Source of the DNA: Acinetobacter nosocomialis NIPH 2119
GTDB taxonomy: Bacteria > Pseudomonadota > Gammaproteobacteria > Pseudomonadales > Moraxellaceae
DNA length: 64,000 bases
Assembly (NCBI RefSeq): GCF_000368085.1
Contig: NZ_KB849239.1
Coordinates: 2,766,170 to 2,830,169, forward strand
Direction: 5' to 3'
The position numbers were made by a program, and so were the translations under genes. The notes under the pieces were generated by a model, which made no database searches, was not told where the DNA came from, and was given only the letters and a program-made list of their open reading frames with translations. This document shows, one piece after another, positions 18,270 to 27,612 of this stretch. How positions within the stretch are numbered: the stretch's first letter is position 1; each line of letters starts with the position of its first letter.

Positions 18270-18851
18270 TTAAAATTTATAGCTATAACCTAAAGTGTAA
18301 ACAAACGGATTAATATCCAAGTCAAATTTAGCACCATTTGTTAAAGTAACTTCTGGGCTAATATCCGCATAGCGAACATCTACAAATACACCCCAATTTT
18401 TCGCATCAGCAGGTTGGAAGTTAAAACCAACTTGTCCAGCTACACCAAAATCTTCTTTTACTTTGTCAGCAACACCTTGCTCATCCCAAGGAATAAATGC
18501 TGTCGCCCCGATACCAATATACGGTGTGAAACGAGTTGAGTTTTTAAAATGATATTTTGCGGTAATTGTCGGAGGTAATTGTTTAATACGTGCTACATTT
18601 TTACCGTCTAATAAAACATCATGATTAACCGGCGCTGCTAATAATAATTCTGCCGAAAAAGGTGATTCACCAAAAAAGTATTCAACTGATGGTGTAAATG
18701 CATATTCATGATCAGCTTTTACTACACCTAAAGCAGTTGTTGTATCGTCAGATGGAGCAATAACACTACCCCCAAATTTTACTTGCCAATTACCAGCAAA
18801 AGTAAATGAAGACATCCCCATTAATGCAATAATCAAAGCTTTTTTGAACAC
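18270..18851 (-). CDS. ompW: OmpW-family outer-membrane protein
   Basis: An eight-stranded barrel of the OmpW family; such porins carry small hydrophobic or cationic solutes. I start it at the GTG at 18851 because GGAG stands eight bases before it and the translation then begins directly with a signal peptide (VFKKALIIALMGMSS, cleavage near TFA). The upstream in-frame ATG adds a hydrophilic tail with no ribosome site. The mature protein shows WQVKFGGSVIAP, the LPPTITAKYHF and YIGIGATAF strands, and ends in YTLGYSYKF with a terminal phenylalanine. Length and motifs are typical. Confidence 0.85.
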   Translation of the reverse strand: MFKKALIIALMGMSSFTFAGNWQVKFGGSVIAPSDDTTTALGVVKADHEYAFTPSVEYFFGESPFSAELLLAAPVNHDVLLDGKNVARIKQLPPTITAKYHFKNSTRFTPYIGIGATAFIPWDEQGVADKVKEDFGVAGQVGFNFQPADAKNWGVFVDVRYADISPEVTLTNGAKFDLDINPFVYTLGYSYKF

Positions 18852-19107
18852 GTTAATATCTCCAACCTTATTTATATTTATAATAAACATTTATTTTAAA
18901 TTGATGCAACACCCATTATAAAATTATTTTTATATTTATTTTTAAATAACTGTTTTAAATAAAAATATATATTAACCAACTATTTTAATTGGTTTTTATT
19001 CCAACTCAATTAATCAGAATTATTTTATATAACCAACCTTTTTAATATACTTTAAATTCCGAGTATTTTAATATAATTTATTTTAAATACATATTTTATT
19101 TAGAGCA
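18852..19107. other. AT-rich intergenic DNA upstream of ompW
   Basis: Apart from the ompW promoter, expected near 18880-18930 but not clearly recognisable, this part of the 328-base gap shows only A/T runs. Confidence 0.4.
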
Positions 19108-19108
19108 T

Positions 19109-19160
19109 AAAAAAACCTTCTTAATGCTTATCTTAAGATAATTATTAAGAAGGTTTTAAT
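19109..19160 (-). terminator. Terminator of the NhaC-type antiporter gene
   Basis: AACCTTCTTAAT (19114-19125) pairs with ATTAAGAAGGTT (19144-19155). An inner TATCTTAAGATA palindrome extends the hairpin, and a T run follows on the minus strand. Confidence 0.8.
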
Positions 19161-19179
19161 TTAATATATTATAAAAAAC

Positions 19180-20604
19180 TTATAAAACCATGGCTGCAAT
19201 CCAACCAAAAACTAACAATGGAATATTAAAGTGGATAAATGTTGGAATGACGGTATCCCAAATATGGTCATGTTGTCCATCGACCCCTAAACCAGCTGTT
19301 GGTCCTAAGGTAGAATCGGAAGCTGGAGATCCAGCATCACCTAAAGCCGCCGCTGTACCAATCAATGCAATTGTCGCTAATGGCGAAAAACCAAACTGTA
19401 CACATAAAGGTACATAAATAACTGCTAAAACAGGCACACTTGAAAAAGATGAACCAATACCAATCGTGACAAATAAACCAATACTCAGCATTAAGAAAGC
19501 CGCAAGCGCACGATTATCACCAATGATTTCAACCACCCCTTTAACCAGTTGATTGATATCTCCTGTATGCGTCATGACTGAAGCGAAACCGGCGGCAGAG
19601 ATCATAATAAAGCCTACTAGAGCCATCATTCGCATGCCTTGTACAAAGACATCATCTGCATCTTGCCATTTAAAAATGCCGGCTGTAGACAGAACCGCAA
19701 AGCCTACTAAACCACCCAAAATCATTGAGCCGGAATAAAGCTGTGCAACTAAGGTAAGACCAATCGCGAGCAAAGCCATAAAAATTGTTTTTTTCGCAAT
19801 TACAGGGCCTTGCTCTGCTTCGTGTTTAAGTTCTTCTGCATCTGCTTTTAGATCTATTGTTTCATCTTGCGCTGTTGCACGCAGAGGTTTGTCTAAATCA
19901 ATGGTAGCTACAGGGGTAATGGCACGGTCCGCATAAATTCTTGGCTTACGGTAACTAATAAATACTGCAACTAAAGTACCTAAAACCATACCTAAAACTG
20001 GAATAGCCATGCCAATTGGCATCATCCCACGTTCTACATGCAAGCCATAAGCAGCACCGATTTTGTTGATATTCCCCATCAAAATTTGTTCAAGGAAAAT
20101 CGCACCAAAGCCAACGGGTAGAAAAATATAAGTACCTACTAAACCTAAAGTCAGGACACAAGCTGCTGCACGGCGGTCTAGTTTTAAATGATTCATGACT
20201 CGTAATAATGGCGGCACCAGTACAGGAATAAACGCGATATGAACCGGTATGAGGTTTTGAGAGAAAATGGCAGCAATAAGTAAAATACCTAAGAGTAAAT
20301 ATTTTACTTTGGTTTCACGGCTTTTCCCCGCTTCCATTCCCAACAGACCAATAAGTTTATGAGCAAGCAGGTCGGGTAAACCCGATTTAGAGAGAGCGAG
20401 TGCAAATGCACCTAATACAGCATAAGCGAGAGCAACTTCGGCTCCATCACCCAGACCAGCATTAAAAGCTTCCACTGTTTGAGAAAGACTTAAACCCGCG
20501 ACAAGACCACCAACAATGGCAGAGACCACTAATGTCAATACGACAGAAACGCGTGCTAGTGATAGTAAAAACATCACAGCAATCGCCACAACAACAGCAT
20601 TCAT
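19180..20604 (-). CDS. NhaC-type Na+/H+ antiporter family membrane protein
   Basis: A polytopic inner-membrane protein of 474 residues with about ten to twelve hydrophobic segments and a charged cytoplasmic loop near residues 225-270 (rich in Asp, Glu and Lys). The segments ALSKSGLPDLLAHK, SQNLIPVHIAFIPVLVPP and the C-terminal AALGDAGSPASDSTLGPTAG are typical of the Na_H_antiporter (NhaC-like) superfamily; the last is the usual conserved signature. It probably exchanges cations or an organic substrate for protons or sodium. An in-frame TTG lies two codons before the chosen ATG; neither has a good ribosome site. Confidence 0.8.
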   Translation of the reverse strand: MNAVVVAIAVMFLLSLARVSVVLTLVVSAIVGGLVAGLSLSQTVEAFNAGLGDGAEVALAYAVLGAFALALSKSGLPDLLAHKLIGLLGMEAGKSRETKVKYLLLGILLIAAIFSQNLIPVHIAFIPVLVPPLLRVMNHLKLDRRAAACVLTLGLVGTYIFLPVGFGAIFLEQILMGNINKIGAAYGLHVERGMMPIGMAIPVLGMVLGTLVAVFISYRKPRIYADRAITPVATIDLDKPLRATAQDETIDLKADAEELKHEAEQGPVIAKKTIFMALLAIGLTLVAQLYSGSMILGGLVGFAVLSTAGIFKWQDADDVFVQGMRMMALVGFIMISAAGFASVMTHTGDINQLVKGVVEIIGDNRALAAFLMLSIGLFVTIGIGSSFSSVPVLAVIYVPLCVQFGFSPLATIALIGTAAALGDAGSPASDSTLGPTAGLGVDGQHDHIWDTVIPTFIHFNIPLLVFGWIAAMVL

Positions 20605-20708
20605 GAACAAATTCAGAACAAAACAAAAGGCGATATTCTATCAGATTCACATCTACGAAGCCGAAAATATCGCCAAATTATCAGTTTTGTAAATTAAACA
20701 GTCACTTA

Positions 20709-21581
20709 TTAACTTTGTGATTCGATGAACTGACGAATATGTCCTGCTACTTTTTCAGCCTGACTCAGAATCGCCCAATGGTTTGCTTCAAGCTCAACAT
20801 ACTCAAAGTTTTCCACCCATTTTGGCATTGCTTCCGTAATATATTCAGGACTCACAAAAGTATCGTATTTTAAAATTATTGCTTTGACTGGACACTGTGC
20901 ATAACGCTGGCGAGGAGTTGTTAAGCGAGGAATAAAATTCGCACGATATAAATTAATCCCGTATTTACCATCAGCAGAAATATTACTATTTAACGGTAAA
21001 TTATCTTTTCTCTCTAAGTCTTTTAATATTTTGCCCCATTTTTCTGGAGTAAAAAGAGACCACACCGTCGGAGCAATTAATGGTAAATGGAAAGCACCGA
21101 TATACCATGATTTTGTTAGTATTTTTAAGATTTTTGCAGGAGTCGTTTTAAATTTATCTCTTAAGAACAGCGCAGCATGATCTAAACAAGGACCAGAAAT
21201 GGTTGTATAAGAGAGTAAACGGCCTTTAAATTTAGGTTCAGTTGCAGACTCCCAAGACTGAATTGATCCCCAATCATGGGCAGCCATATGGAACTGTCGA
21301 TTTGGGAGTACTTCATCGACGACTTCTTGTAAGTCTAAAGATAAACGTTCTAAACGATAATCTCGTATTCGTTTAGGAATAGATGACAAACCCGCTCCAC
21401 GGACATCATAAGTAACAATATAAAAATCATTGATTAAATACTCAATGACCGATTCCCATACTTCCTGATTATCTGGATAACCATGTACTAAAACTAATGG
21501 AGTATTTTTCTCATCACCCCAAGCCTTAGCGCATAGAGTTTGTTGATCACTTGTTGTTACTGTATAAATCTTTGGCTGCAT
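20709..21581 (-). CDS. Epoxide-hydrolase-like alpha/beta hydrolase
   Basis: About 290 residues with the alpha/beta hydrolase fold. The oxyanion-hole motif HGYPDN and the nucleophile elbow AAHDWGS place an aspartate at the nucleophile position, as in epoxide hydrolases and haloalkane dehalogenases. The catalytic histidine is in EANHWAIL near the C-terminus, and the cap region is at about 135-215. The acid may be the Asp of KYDTFVSPEY. I chose the second of two close ATG codons, which lies seven bases from AGGA. Substrate unknown. It is divergent from the hotdog gene at 21705. Confidence 0.75.
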   Translation of the reverse strand: MQPKIYTVTTSDQQTLCAKAWGDEKNTPLVLVHGYPDNQEVWESVIEYLINDFYIVTYDVRGAGLSSIPKRIRDYRLERLSLDLQEVVDEVLPNRQFHMAAHDWGSIQSWESATEPKFKGRLLSYTTISGPCLDHAALFLRDKFKTTPAKILKILTKSWYIGAFHLPLIAPTVWSLFTPEKWGKILKDLERKDNLPLNSNISADGKYGINLYRANFIPRLTTPRQRYAQCPVKAIILKYDTFVSPEYITEAMPKWVENFEYVELEANHWAILSQAEKVAGHIRQFIESQS

Positions 21582-21704
21582 AATCATTTCCTATTTTGTT
21601 TTTCAATCGATCATGTCGTTAATCGGATAAAGCATTGCCATCAATATAAAAAAGATGATACTTATCTAGTATGACCAGTGTTGCAATAAAAAAAATTGAC
21701 TATT

Positions 21705-22190
21705 ATGGCTATTTTAAAAAAACTTCAGAACATTCCCTCAATTTCTAAATTCTTATTTAATTATTATCCTCCCTACCGCGGTGCAGGGATTCATATTGAA
21801 ATCATGAATTTAGAGCTTTGTCATGTTCGCGTAAAAATGCCGCTGACCTGGAAAAACCAAAATCTGGTAGGTACTCATTTTGGGGGTAGTCTTTATTCTA
21901 TGGTTGATCCATTTTATATGCTGATTCTTATGCATCACCTTGGATCAAAATATATAGTTTGGGATAAAGCGGCTGAGATTAATTTTTTATCGCCTGGGCG
22001 AAGCACTGTTTATGCTGATATTCGAGTTGATTTAGCAGAAATTGAACAGATTCGAGAACTTGCCGAGAACTATGCTCCAGTGCTTAGAACATATCATTTA
22101 AATATTTTTGATGAATCAGGTGTGAGAATTGCTGAAGTGCAAAAGACGCTATACATCCGTAGAAAAAAGGCAAAAGCCTTATACCCATAA
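21705..22190 (+). CDS. DUF4442-type hotdog-fold protein, putative thioesterase
   Basis: A 161-residue single-hotdog protein. NYYPPYRGAGIHIEI, then LVGTHFGGSLYSMVDPFYM and a run of beta strands to KTLYIRRKK match the DUF4442/YiiD C-terminal group, which is related to PaaI thioesterases. It has no signal peptide. An in-frame TTG lies three codons upstream of the ATG; no ribosome site is clear. It ends at a strong terminator. Probable lipid or acyl-CoA metabolism, by family only. Confidence 0.7.
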   Translation: MAILKKLQNIPSISKFLFNYYPPYRGAGIHIEIMNLELCHVRVKMPLTWKNQNLVGTHFGGSLYSMVDPFYMLILMHHLGSKYIVWDKAAEINFLSPGRSTVYADIRVDLAEIEQIRELAENYAPVLRTYHLNIFDESGVRIAEVQKTLYIRRKKAKALYP

Positions 22191-22191
22191 A

Positions 22192-22222
22192 AATAAGTGC
22201 CTAAAGGCACTTATTTTTATTT
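22192..22222 (+). terminator. Rho-independent terminator of the hotdog gene
   Basis: AATAAGTGCC (22192-22201) pairs with GGCACTTATT (22206-22215) around a 4-base loop and is followed by a T-rich tract. Confidence 0.9.
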
Positions 22223-22231
22223 TAGTAAATT

Positions 22232-22594
22232 CTAACGCTTTTCTTCAATCGCAGCGCCGGCACCACCACCAAGTGCACCACCAATCGCAGCACCTGTGTC
22301 ACCACCAAAAATGGCTTTCCCTACTACAGATCCAATACCGGCACCGATAGCACTACTTGTTGTGGAACTCTTATTACTACCTTTAGCATTCGCCCCTACA
22401 CCCGCACCAGCTGCTGCACCTACACCAGCACCTAGACCGCCACCAACATGGTTACCGACACCGCCACCAACAGCACCACCTAATGCGGCTGCACCAATAC
22501 GCTGATCAGATGGACTCATATTCTGACAACCAGTGAACATGAATGCAGATAACATTAAAGTAGAAATTAAACCAATTGTTTTTTTCATGACCAT
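22232..22594 (-). CDS. Glycine-zipper outer-membrane lipoprotein, paralogue 1
   Basis: About 120 residues. A lipoprotein signal peptide ends in the lipobox FTGC, followed by QNMSPSDQRIGAAALGG and long glycine-zipper repeats (GxxxG patterns through about residue 110) split by a hydrophilic KGSNKSSTTSS linker. It resembles the 17-kDa surface antigen/OsmB group, whose members span or associate with the outer membrane; role unknown. The ATG-GTC start lies five bases from GGAG; a second ATG two codons later begins MKKTIG. A close paralogue lies about 200 bases upstream at 22801. Confidence 0.75.
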   Translation of the reverse strand: MVMKKTIGLISTLMLSAFMFTGCQNMSPSDQRIGAAALGGAVGGGVGNHVGGGLGAGVGAAAGAGVGANAKGSNKSSTTSSAIGAGIGSVVGKAIFGGDTGAAIGGALGGGAGAAIEEKR

Positions 22595-22743
22595 ACTCAC
22601 TCCATTGTGCTCTAATCAAAGCATAATCTTCTTTTATGAGGAATTTGATCAGTTTATGTTATCGCACTGTGGCAATAGATTGATATTTTGTAAAAGCATT
22701 CTAGGTCTAGTTATTATTTAAATTTCAATCTAATAAGCAAAGA

Positions 22744-22780
22744 AAATAGAAGCTCTTATTTTACAAAGAGCTTCTATTTT
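22744..22780 (-). terminator. Terminator of glycine-zipper paralogue 2
   Basis: AATAGAAGCTCTT (22745-22757) pairs with AAGAGCTTCTATT (22766-22778). A T-rich stretch follows on the minus strand. Confidence 0.8.
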
Positions 22781-22800
22781 AAATATATTTAAAGGTACTT

Positions 22801-23166
22801 TTAGTATTTCCCTTTTTTCTCTTCATAGGCCGCACCCGCACTACCACCAAGTGCACCACCTGCAGCAGCACCAGCATCACCACCAATCACTGCACCACCT
22901 AAGATTGCACCAACACCAGCACCAATTGCACTGTTACGTACAGTTTTACTGTTAGACCCTTTTGCATTTGCTGCAACGCCTGCGCCAAGAGCGGCCCCTA
23001 AACCTGCACCAATATTACCGCCTACATGTTTACCTACTGCACCCCCTGCACCGCCACCAATAGCTGCAGAACCAATACGTTTACTTTCTGGACTTGCATT
23101 TTGGCAACCTACAAATAGAGTGGTTGACATCAGACCCACACCTGCAATCATCATCATTTTTTTCAT
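22801..23166 (-). CDS. Glycine-zipper outer-membrane lipoprotein, paralogue 2
   Basis: A 121-residue paralogue of its downstream neighbour: MKKMMMIAGVGLMSTTLFVGC with a lipobox, then QNASPESKRIGSAAIGGG, two glycine-zipper blocks around KGSNSKTVRNS, and a charged YEEKKGKY end. The shared architecture and the matching C-QN-SP..(Q/K)RIG opening show tandem duplication. A GGAG-type ribosome site precedes the ATG. It has its own terminator, so the two are likely separate transcripts. Function unknown; envelope structure or stress is a guess. Confidence 0.75.
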   Translation of the reverse strand: MKKMMMIAGVGLMSTTLFVGCQNASPESKRIGSAAIGGGAGGAVGKHVGGNIGAGLGAALGAGVAANAKGSNSKTVRNSAIGAGVGAILGGAVIGGDAGAAAGGALGGSAGAAYEEKKGKY

Positions 23167-23289
23167 TGAAAGCTACTCCTCTACTCAGTTGTGCCTAGGA
23201 TAGTATGCTTTCATGGAGAGTTTTTTCTCATTAAGTAATAGATTAAGAGTGCTTTAATAGACTTTTGTAAAAATAGCTTATTTTTTCCA

Positions 23290-23318
23290 CAAAAAAGACG
23301 CCCTAAGGCGTCTTTTTA
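23290..23318 (-). terminator. Terminator at the end of the rpoBC operon
   Basis: GACGCC (23297-23302) and GGCGTC (23307-23312) flank a 4-base loop, with an A run on the left that reads as T on the minus strand. It lies just after the rpoC stop. Confidence 0.9.
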
Positions 23319-23332
23319 ATAAAACTTTAAGC

Positions 23333-26300
23333 TTAGAATTGTTCTGAGTTTAAAGCTTGGCTAAATGCTTGGTCTACTTCGCTGAAGTCATTATGAAGCT
23401 CATGTTCTGCAGCTTCTGCTTCTTGACGACGACGTTCTAAATGATATGCAAGACCAGTACCAGCTGGAATCAAGCGACCCACTACAACGTTCTCTTTCAA
23501 GCCGCGTAAATCATCTTCTTTACCAGTTACAGCCGCTTCAGTTAACACACGAGTTGTTTCCTGGAACGATGCAGCAGAGATGAACGAGTCAGTAGAAAGC
23601 GATGCTTTCGTAATACCCATCAATTGACGTTCAAACTTCGCAGGGAACTTGTTCTGAGCCAAGACAGCTTGGTTCTCTTGAACAACGCGGATGTAATCCA
23701 CTTGTTCGCCTTTAATGAAGCTTGTATCGCCACCATCGATGATATCAACTTTACGCAACATTTGACGTACGATAACTTCAATGTGCTTATCGTTGATTTT
23801 TACACCTTGGAGGCGGTAAACGTCTTGAACTTCGTTCACGATGTAGTTAGTTAAAGCAACTTCGCCTTTCAAGCGTAAGATGTCATGTGGGTTTTGTGGA
23901 CCATCAGAAATGGTTTCACCACGGTTCACATGTTCACCTTCAAACACGTTGATTTGACGCCATTTTGGAATCAACTCTTCGTAAATTTCAGAACCGTCAT
24001 CTGGAGTAATTACTAAACGGTTCTTACCTTTAGTCTCTTTACCAAAGCTTACGATACCAGACACTTCTGCCAAGATCGCATGTTCTTTCGGCTTACGTGC
24101 TTCGAACAAGTCAGCAACACGTGGAAGACCACCGGTAATATCACGAGTACGTGAAGATTCTTGTGGTACACGACCAATAACGTCACCCACACCAATTGTT
24201 TCACCATCACGAACGGTAACAATTGTGTTTTGTGGCAAGAAGTAGAACTGTTCGCCGCCATCAGCCGTATCCAATACGATTGCTGGACGTAAATCTTTAC
24301 CAGAAGCAGGACGTGCTGTTACAGGCAAGATTTCAACAGTTGTCATACCAGTTGCATCATCAGTTTTCGATGTTGCAGTTACACCATCAGCGATTTGGCT
24401 GAAACGTGCTTTACCAGCAACTTCTGTTACTAATGGATGTGTATGCGGATCCCAAGTTGCAACGATACCACCTGCCTCAACGACTTCACCATCTTTCAAC
24501 AAGATGCTTGCACCGTAAGGAAGTTTATAACGCTCACGCTCACGACCTAACTCATCGGCAATACCAATTTCACCTGAACGTGAAACTGAAACCAAGTGAC
24601 CTTTCGCGTGTTGTACAGTTTTCACGTTGTGGAAACGTACAGTACCTTTGTTACGTACTTGAACACTGTTTGCAGCAGAAGTTCGGCTCGCAGCACCACC
24701 TACGTGGAACGTACGCATCGTTAACTGTGTACCTGGCTCACCAATTGATTGCGCAGCCATTACACCTACTGATTCACCTGGGTTCACCAAGTGACCACGT
24801 GCAAGGTCACGACCATAACAACGAGCACATACACCGAATGTAGATTCACATGCGATTACTGAACGTACTTTAACTTCATCGACACCAGCTTCTTCAAGCT
24901 GAGCTGCGATTTTCTCGTCAATTAACGTACCGCGAGGTAATACAACTTCATCATCAGAGGCACGACGTACATCTTCAGCAGTTACACGACCTAATACACG
25001 GTCACGTAATGGCTCGATGACATCGCCACCTTGAATGAATGGAGTCATTACTAGGCCGCCATTTGTACCACAATCAGGCTCAGTAATTACCAAGTCTTGT
25101 GCTACGTCTACAAGACGACGAGTCAAGTAACCAGAGTTCGCTGTTTTCAATGCTGTATCGGCCAAACCTTTACGCGCACCGTGTGTAGAAATAAAGTACT
25201 GAAGTACTGTTAAACCTTCACGGAAGTTCGCTTTAATCGGTGTCTCAATAATCGAGCCATCCGGTTTTGCCATCAAACCACGCATACCAGCAAGCTGACG
25301 AATCTGTGCCGCACTACCACGGGCACCAGAGTCCGACATCATATAGATGCTGTTGAATGATTTTTGCTTCTCGTCTTCACCTTGTTTGTTTTTCACAAGT
25401 GTGTAAGACAAGTTATCCATCATCGCTTTAGCAACTTGGTCGTTTGTACGCGCCCAAATATCGACAACTTTGTTATAACGCTCACCAGCAGTTACGAAAC
25501 CTTGTTCGAACTGTTGTTCGATTTCACGAACTTCTGTTTCAGCTTTATCAATAATTGTGTGCTTAGTAGGTGGAATTAACATGTCTTCCATACCTACAGA
25601 TACACCTGAACGAGTCGCTTGACGGAAGCCCAAGTACATTAACTGGTCAGCGAAGATAACTGTATCTTTCAAACCAAGTTTACGGTAGCAAGAGTTGATT
25701 AACTTCGAGATGTTCTTTTTAGTCATCTCAAGGTTGATCATGTCAAAGCTTAAACCTTCTGGAACAACTTCCCAAAGTAAGCAACGACCTGGTGTCGTAT
25801 CAACAATAATAGTTTGCTGTTCACGCTCACCATTTTCATTGATAACAGTTTGATGCACACGTACTTTAACACGAGCATGAATCGCAACTTGACCAGTTGC
25901 AAGTGCACGGTTTACTTCGTGAGTATCCGCAAACACCATGCCTTCACCTTTAGCATTTACTGCATCACGTGTGATGTAGTAAAGACCCAAGACAACGTCC
26001 TGAGAAGGAACGATGATTGGCTCACCGTTTGCTGGTGACAAGATGTTGTTTGTTGACATCATCAATGCACGAGCTTCTAACTGTGCTTCAAGTGTCAATG
26101 GAACGTGTACCGCCATTTGGTCACCATCGAAGTCGGCGTTAAACGCAGCACAAACGAGTGGGTGAAGACGGATTGCCTTACCTTCAATAAGAATAGGTTC
26201 AAATGCTTGAAGACCTAAACGGTGAAGTGTTGGCGCACGGTTCAACATTACTGGGTGTTGACGAATTACAGATGCAAGAACGTCCCAAACTTCCGGAGTC

Positions 26301-27526
26301 TCACGCTCAACCATTTTCTTCGCAGCTTTAATGGTTGTTGCCTGACCTGAAGCTTGTAATTTCGCGAAAATGAATGGCTTGAATAATTCAAGAGCCATTT
26401 TCTTCGGAAGACCACATTGGTGAAGACGTAAAGTAGGACCTACAGTAATTACCGAACGACCAGAGTAGTCAACACGCTTACCTAACAAGTTCTGACGGAA
26501 ACGACCTTGTTTACCTTTGATCATGTCTGCCAAAGATTTTAATGGACGTTTGTTAGAACCAGTAATTGCACGACCACGACGACCATTATCAAGCAACGCA
26601 TCTACAGACTCTTGTAACATACGTTTTTCGTTACGTACGATGATGTCCGGCGCTGCAAGGTCAAGAAGACGCTTCAAACGGTTGTTACGGTTAATTACAC
26701 GACGATATAAATCGTTCAAGTCAGAAGTCGCGAAACGACCACCTTCAAGTGGAACTAATGGACGTAAATCTGGTGGAAGCACCGGAAGTACATTCATTAC
26801 CATCCATTCTGGCTTGTTGTTCGAGTCTTTGAATGCTTCCATCAATTTCAAGCGTTTAGATGCTTTTTTCAACTTCGTTTCAGAAGTTGTTTGAGGAATT
26901 TCTTCACGTAAACGAGCAATCTCAGCTTCAAGATCAATGTCTTTCAACAAGTCTTGAACTGCTTCCGCACCCATTTTTGCAACGAACTCGTCACCGTGCT
27001 CTTCTAAAGCTGTAAAGTATTCTTCGTCATTAAGAAGTTGATACTTTTCGAAAGGCGTCATGCCAGGATCAGTAACAACATATGATTCGAAATACAATAC
27101 ACGTTCGATATCACGAAGTGTCATATCAAGTAATAAACCGATACGGCTAGGTAACGATTTTAAGAACCAGATATGCGCAACTGGAGAAGCAAGTTCAATG
27201 TGACCCATACGTTCACGACGAACTTTCGCTGTAGTTACTTCAACGCCACATTTTTCACAAATGACGCCTTTGTATTTCATACGCTTGTATTTACCACACA
27301 AGCATTCGTAATCTTTTACTGGACCAAAGATTTTGGCACAGAATAAACCGTCACGTTCTGGCTTGAACGTACGATAGTTGATCGTCTCAGGTTTTTTAAC
27401 TTCACCATGAGACCATGACTTAATCATTTCTGGTGACGCAAGACCAATACGGATACGGTCGAACTCAACTGGCGCATGACCATCTGAATCCGTTTTCTTA
27501 CGCATGATATCGAGCAAGTCTTTCAA
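23333..27526 (-). CDS. rpoC: DNA-directed RNA polymerase beta' subunit
   Basis: 1397 residues, standard proteobacterial length. It has the zinc-binding N-terminal cysteines ([20 protein letters not shown]), the [11 protein letters not shown] switch region, the catalytic magnesium loop [12 protein letters not shown], a second zinc cluster ([16 protein letters not shown]) and the trigger-loop region. The start is a TTG preceded by GGAG at a seven-base distance (reading [10 protein letters not shown] next); the next ATG would remove part of the conserved N-terminus. It follows rpoB by 86 bases in one operon. Confidence 0.98.
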   Translation of the reverse strand: MKDLLDIMRKKTDSDGHAPVEFDRIRIGLASPEMIKSWSHGEVKKPETINYRTFKPERDGLFCAKIFGPVKDYECLCGKYKRMKYKGVICEKCGVEVTTAKVRRERMGHIELASPVAHIWFLKSLPSRIGLLLDMTLRDIERVLYFESYVVTDPGMTPFEKYQLLNDEEYFTALEEHGDEFVAKMGAEAVQDLLKDIDLEAEIARLREEIPQTTSETKLKKASKRLKLMEAFKDSNNKPEWMVMNVLPVLPPDLRPLVPLEGGRFATSDLNDLYRRVINRNNRLKRLLDLAAPDIIVRNEKRMLQESVDALLDNGRRGRAITGSNKRPLKSLADMIKGKQGRFRQNLLGKRVDYSGRSVITVGPTLRLHQCGLPKKMALELFKPFIFAKLQASGQATTIKAAKKMVERETPEVWDVLASVIRQHPVMLNRAPTLHRLGLQAFEPILIEGKAIRLHPLVCAAFNADFDGDQMAVHVPLTLEAQLEARALMMSTNNILSPANGEPIIVPSQDVVLGLYYITRDAVNAKGEGMVFADTHEVNRALATGQVAIHARVKVRVHQTVINENGEREQQTIIVDTTPGRCLLWEVVPEGLSFDMINLEMTKKNISKLINSCYRKLGLKDTVIFADQLMYLGFRQATRSGVSVGMEDMLIPPTKHTIIDKAETEVREIEQQFEQGFVTAGERYNKVVDIWARTNDQVAKAMMDNLSYTLVKNKQGEDEKQKSFNSIYMMSDSGARGSAAQIRQLAGMRGLMAKPDGSIIETPIKANFREGLTVLQYFISTHGARKGLADTALKTANSGYLTRRLVDVAQDLVITEPDCGTNGGLVMTPFIQGGDVIEPLRDRVLGRVTAEDVRRASDDEVVLPRGTLIDEKIAAQLEEAGVDEVKVRSVIACESTFGVCARCYGRDLARGHLVNPGESVGVMAAQSIGEPGTQLTMRTFHVGGAASRTSAANSVQVRNKGTVRFHNVKTVQHAKGHLVSVSRSGEIGIADELGRERERYKLPYGASILLKDGEVVEAGGIVATWDPHTHPLVTEVAGKARFSQIADGVTATSKTDDATGMTTVEILPVTARPASGKDLRPAIVLDTADGGEQFYFLPQNTIVTVRDGETIGVGDVIGRVPQESSRTRDITGGLPRVADLFEARKPKEHAILAEVSGIVSFGKETKGKNRLVITPDDGSEIYEELIPKWRQINVFEGEHVNRGETISDGPQNPHDILRLKGEVALTNYIVNEVQDVYRLQGVKINDKHIEVIVRQMLRKVDIIDGGDTSFIKGEQVDYIRVVQENQAVLAQNKFPAKFERQLMGITKASLSTDSFISAASFQETTRVLTEAAVTGKEDDLRGLKENVVVGRLIPAGTGLAYHLERRRQEAEAAEHELHNDFSEVDQAFSQALNSEQF

Positions 27527-27612
27527 TTTTTTTCTCCGTGTGTCGGGAAGCCTCGCTTACCCGACTGGGTCACAAATATTGTTTTTTCCTAAAAAATCGT
27601 GAGTCTTACGAC

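Noticed and set aside
24406..24843. A 145-codon open frame antisense to rpoC
   Set aside because: Complementary to conserved rpoC sequence, no start context, and a histidine- and leucine-rich shadow composition.
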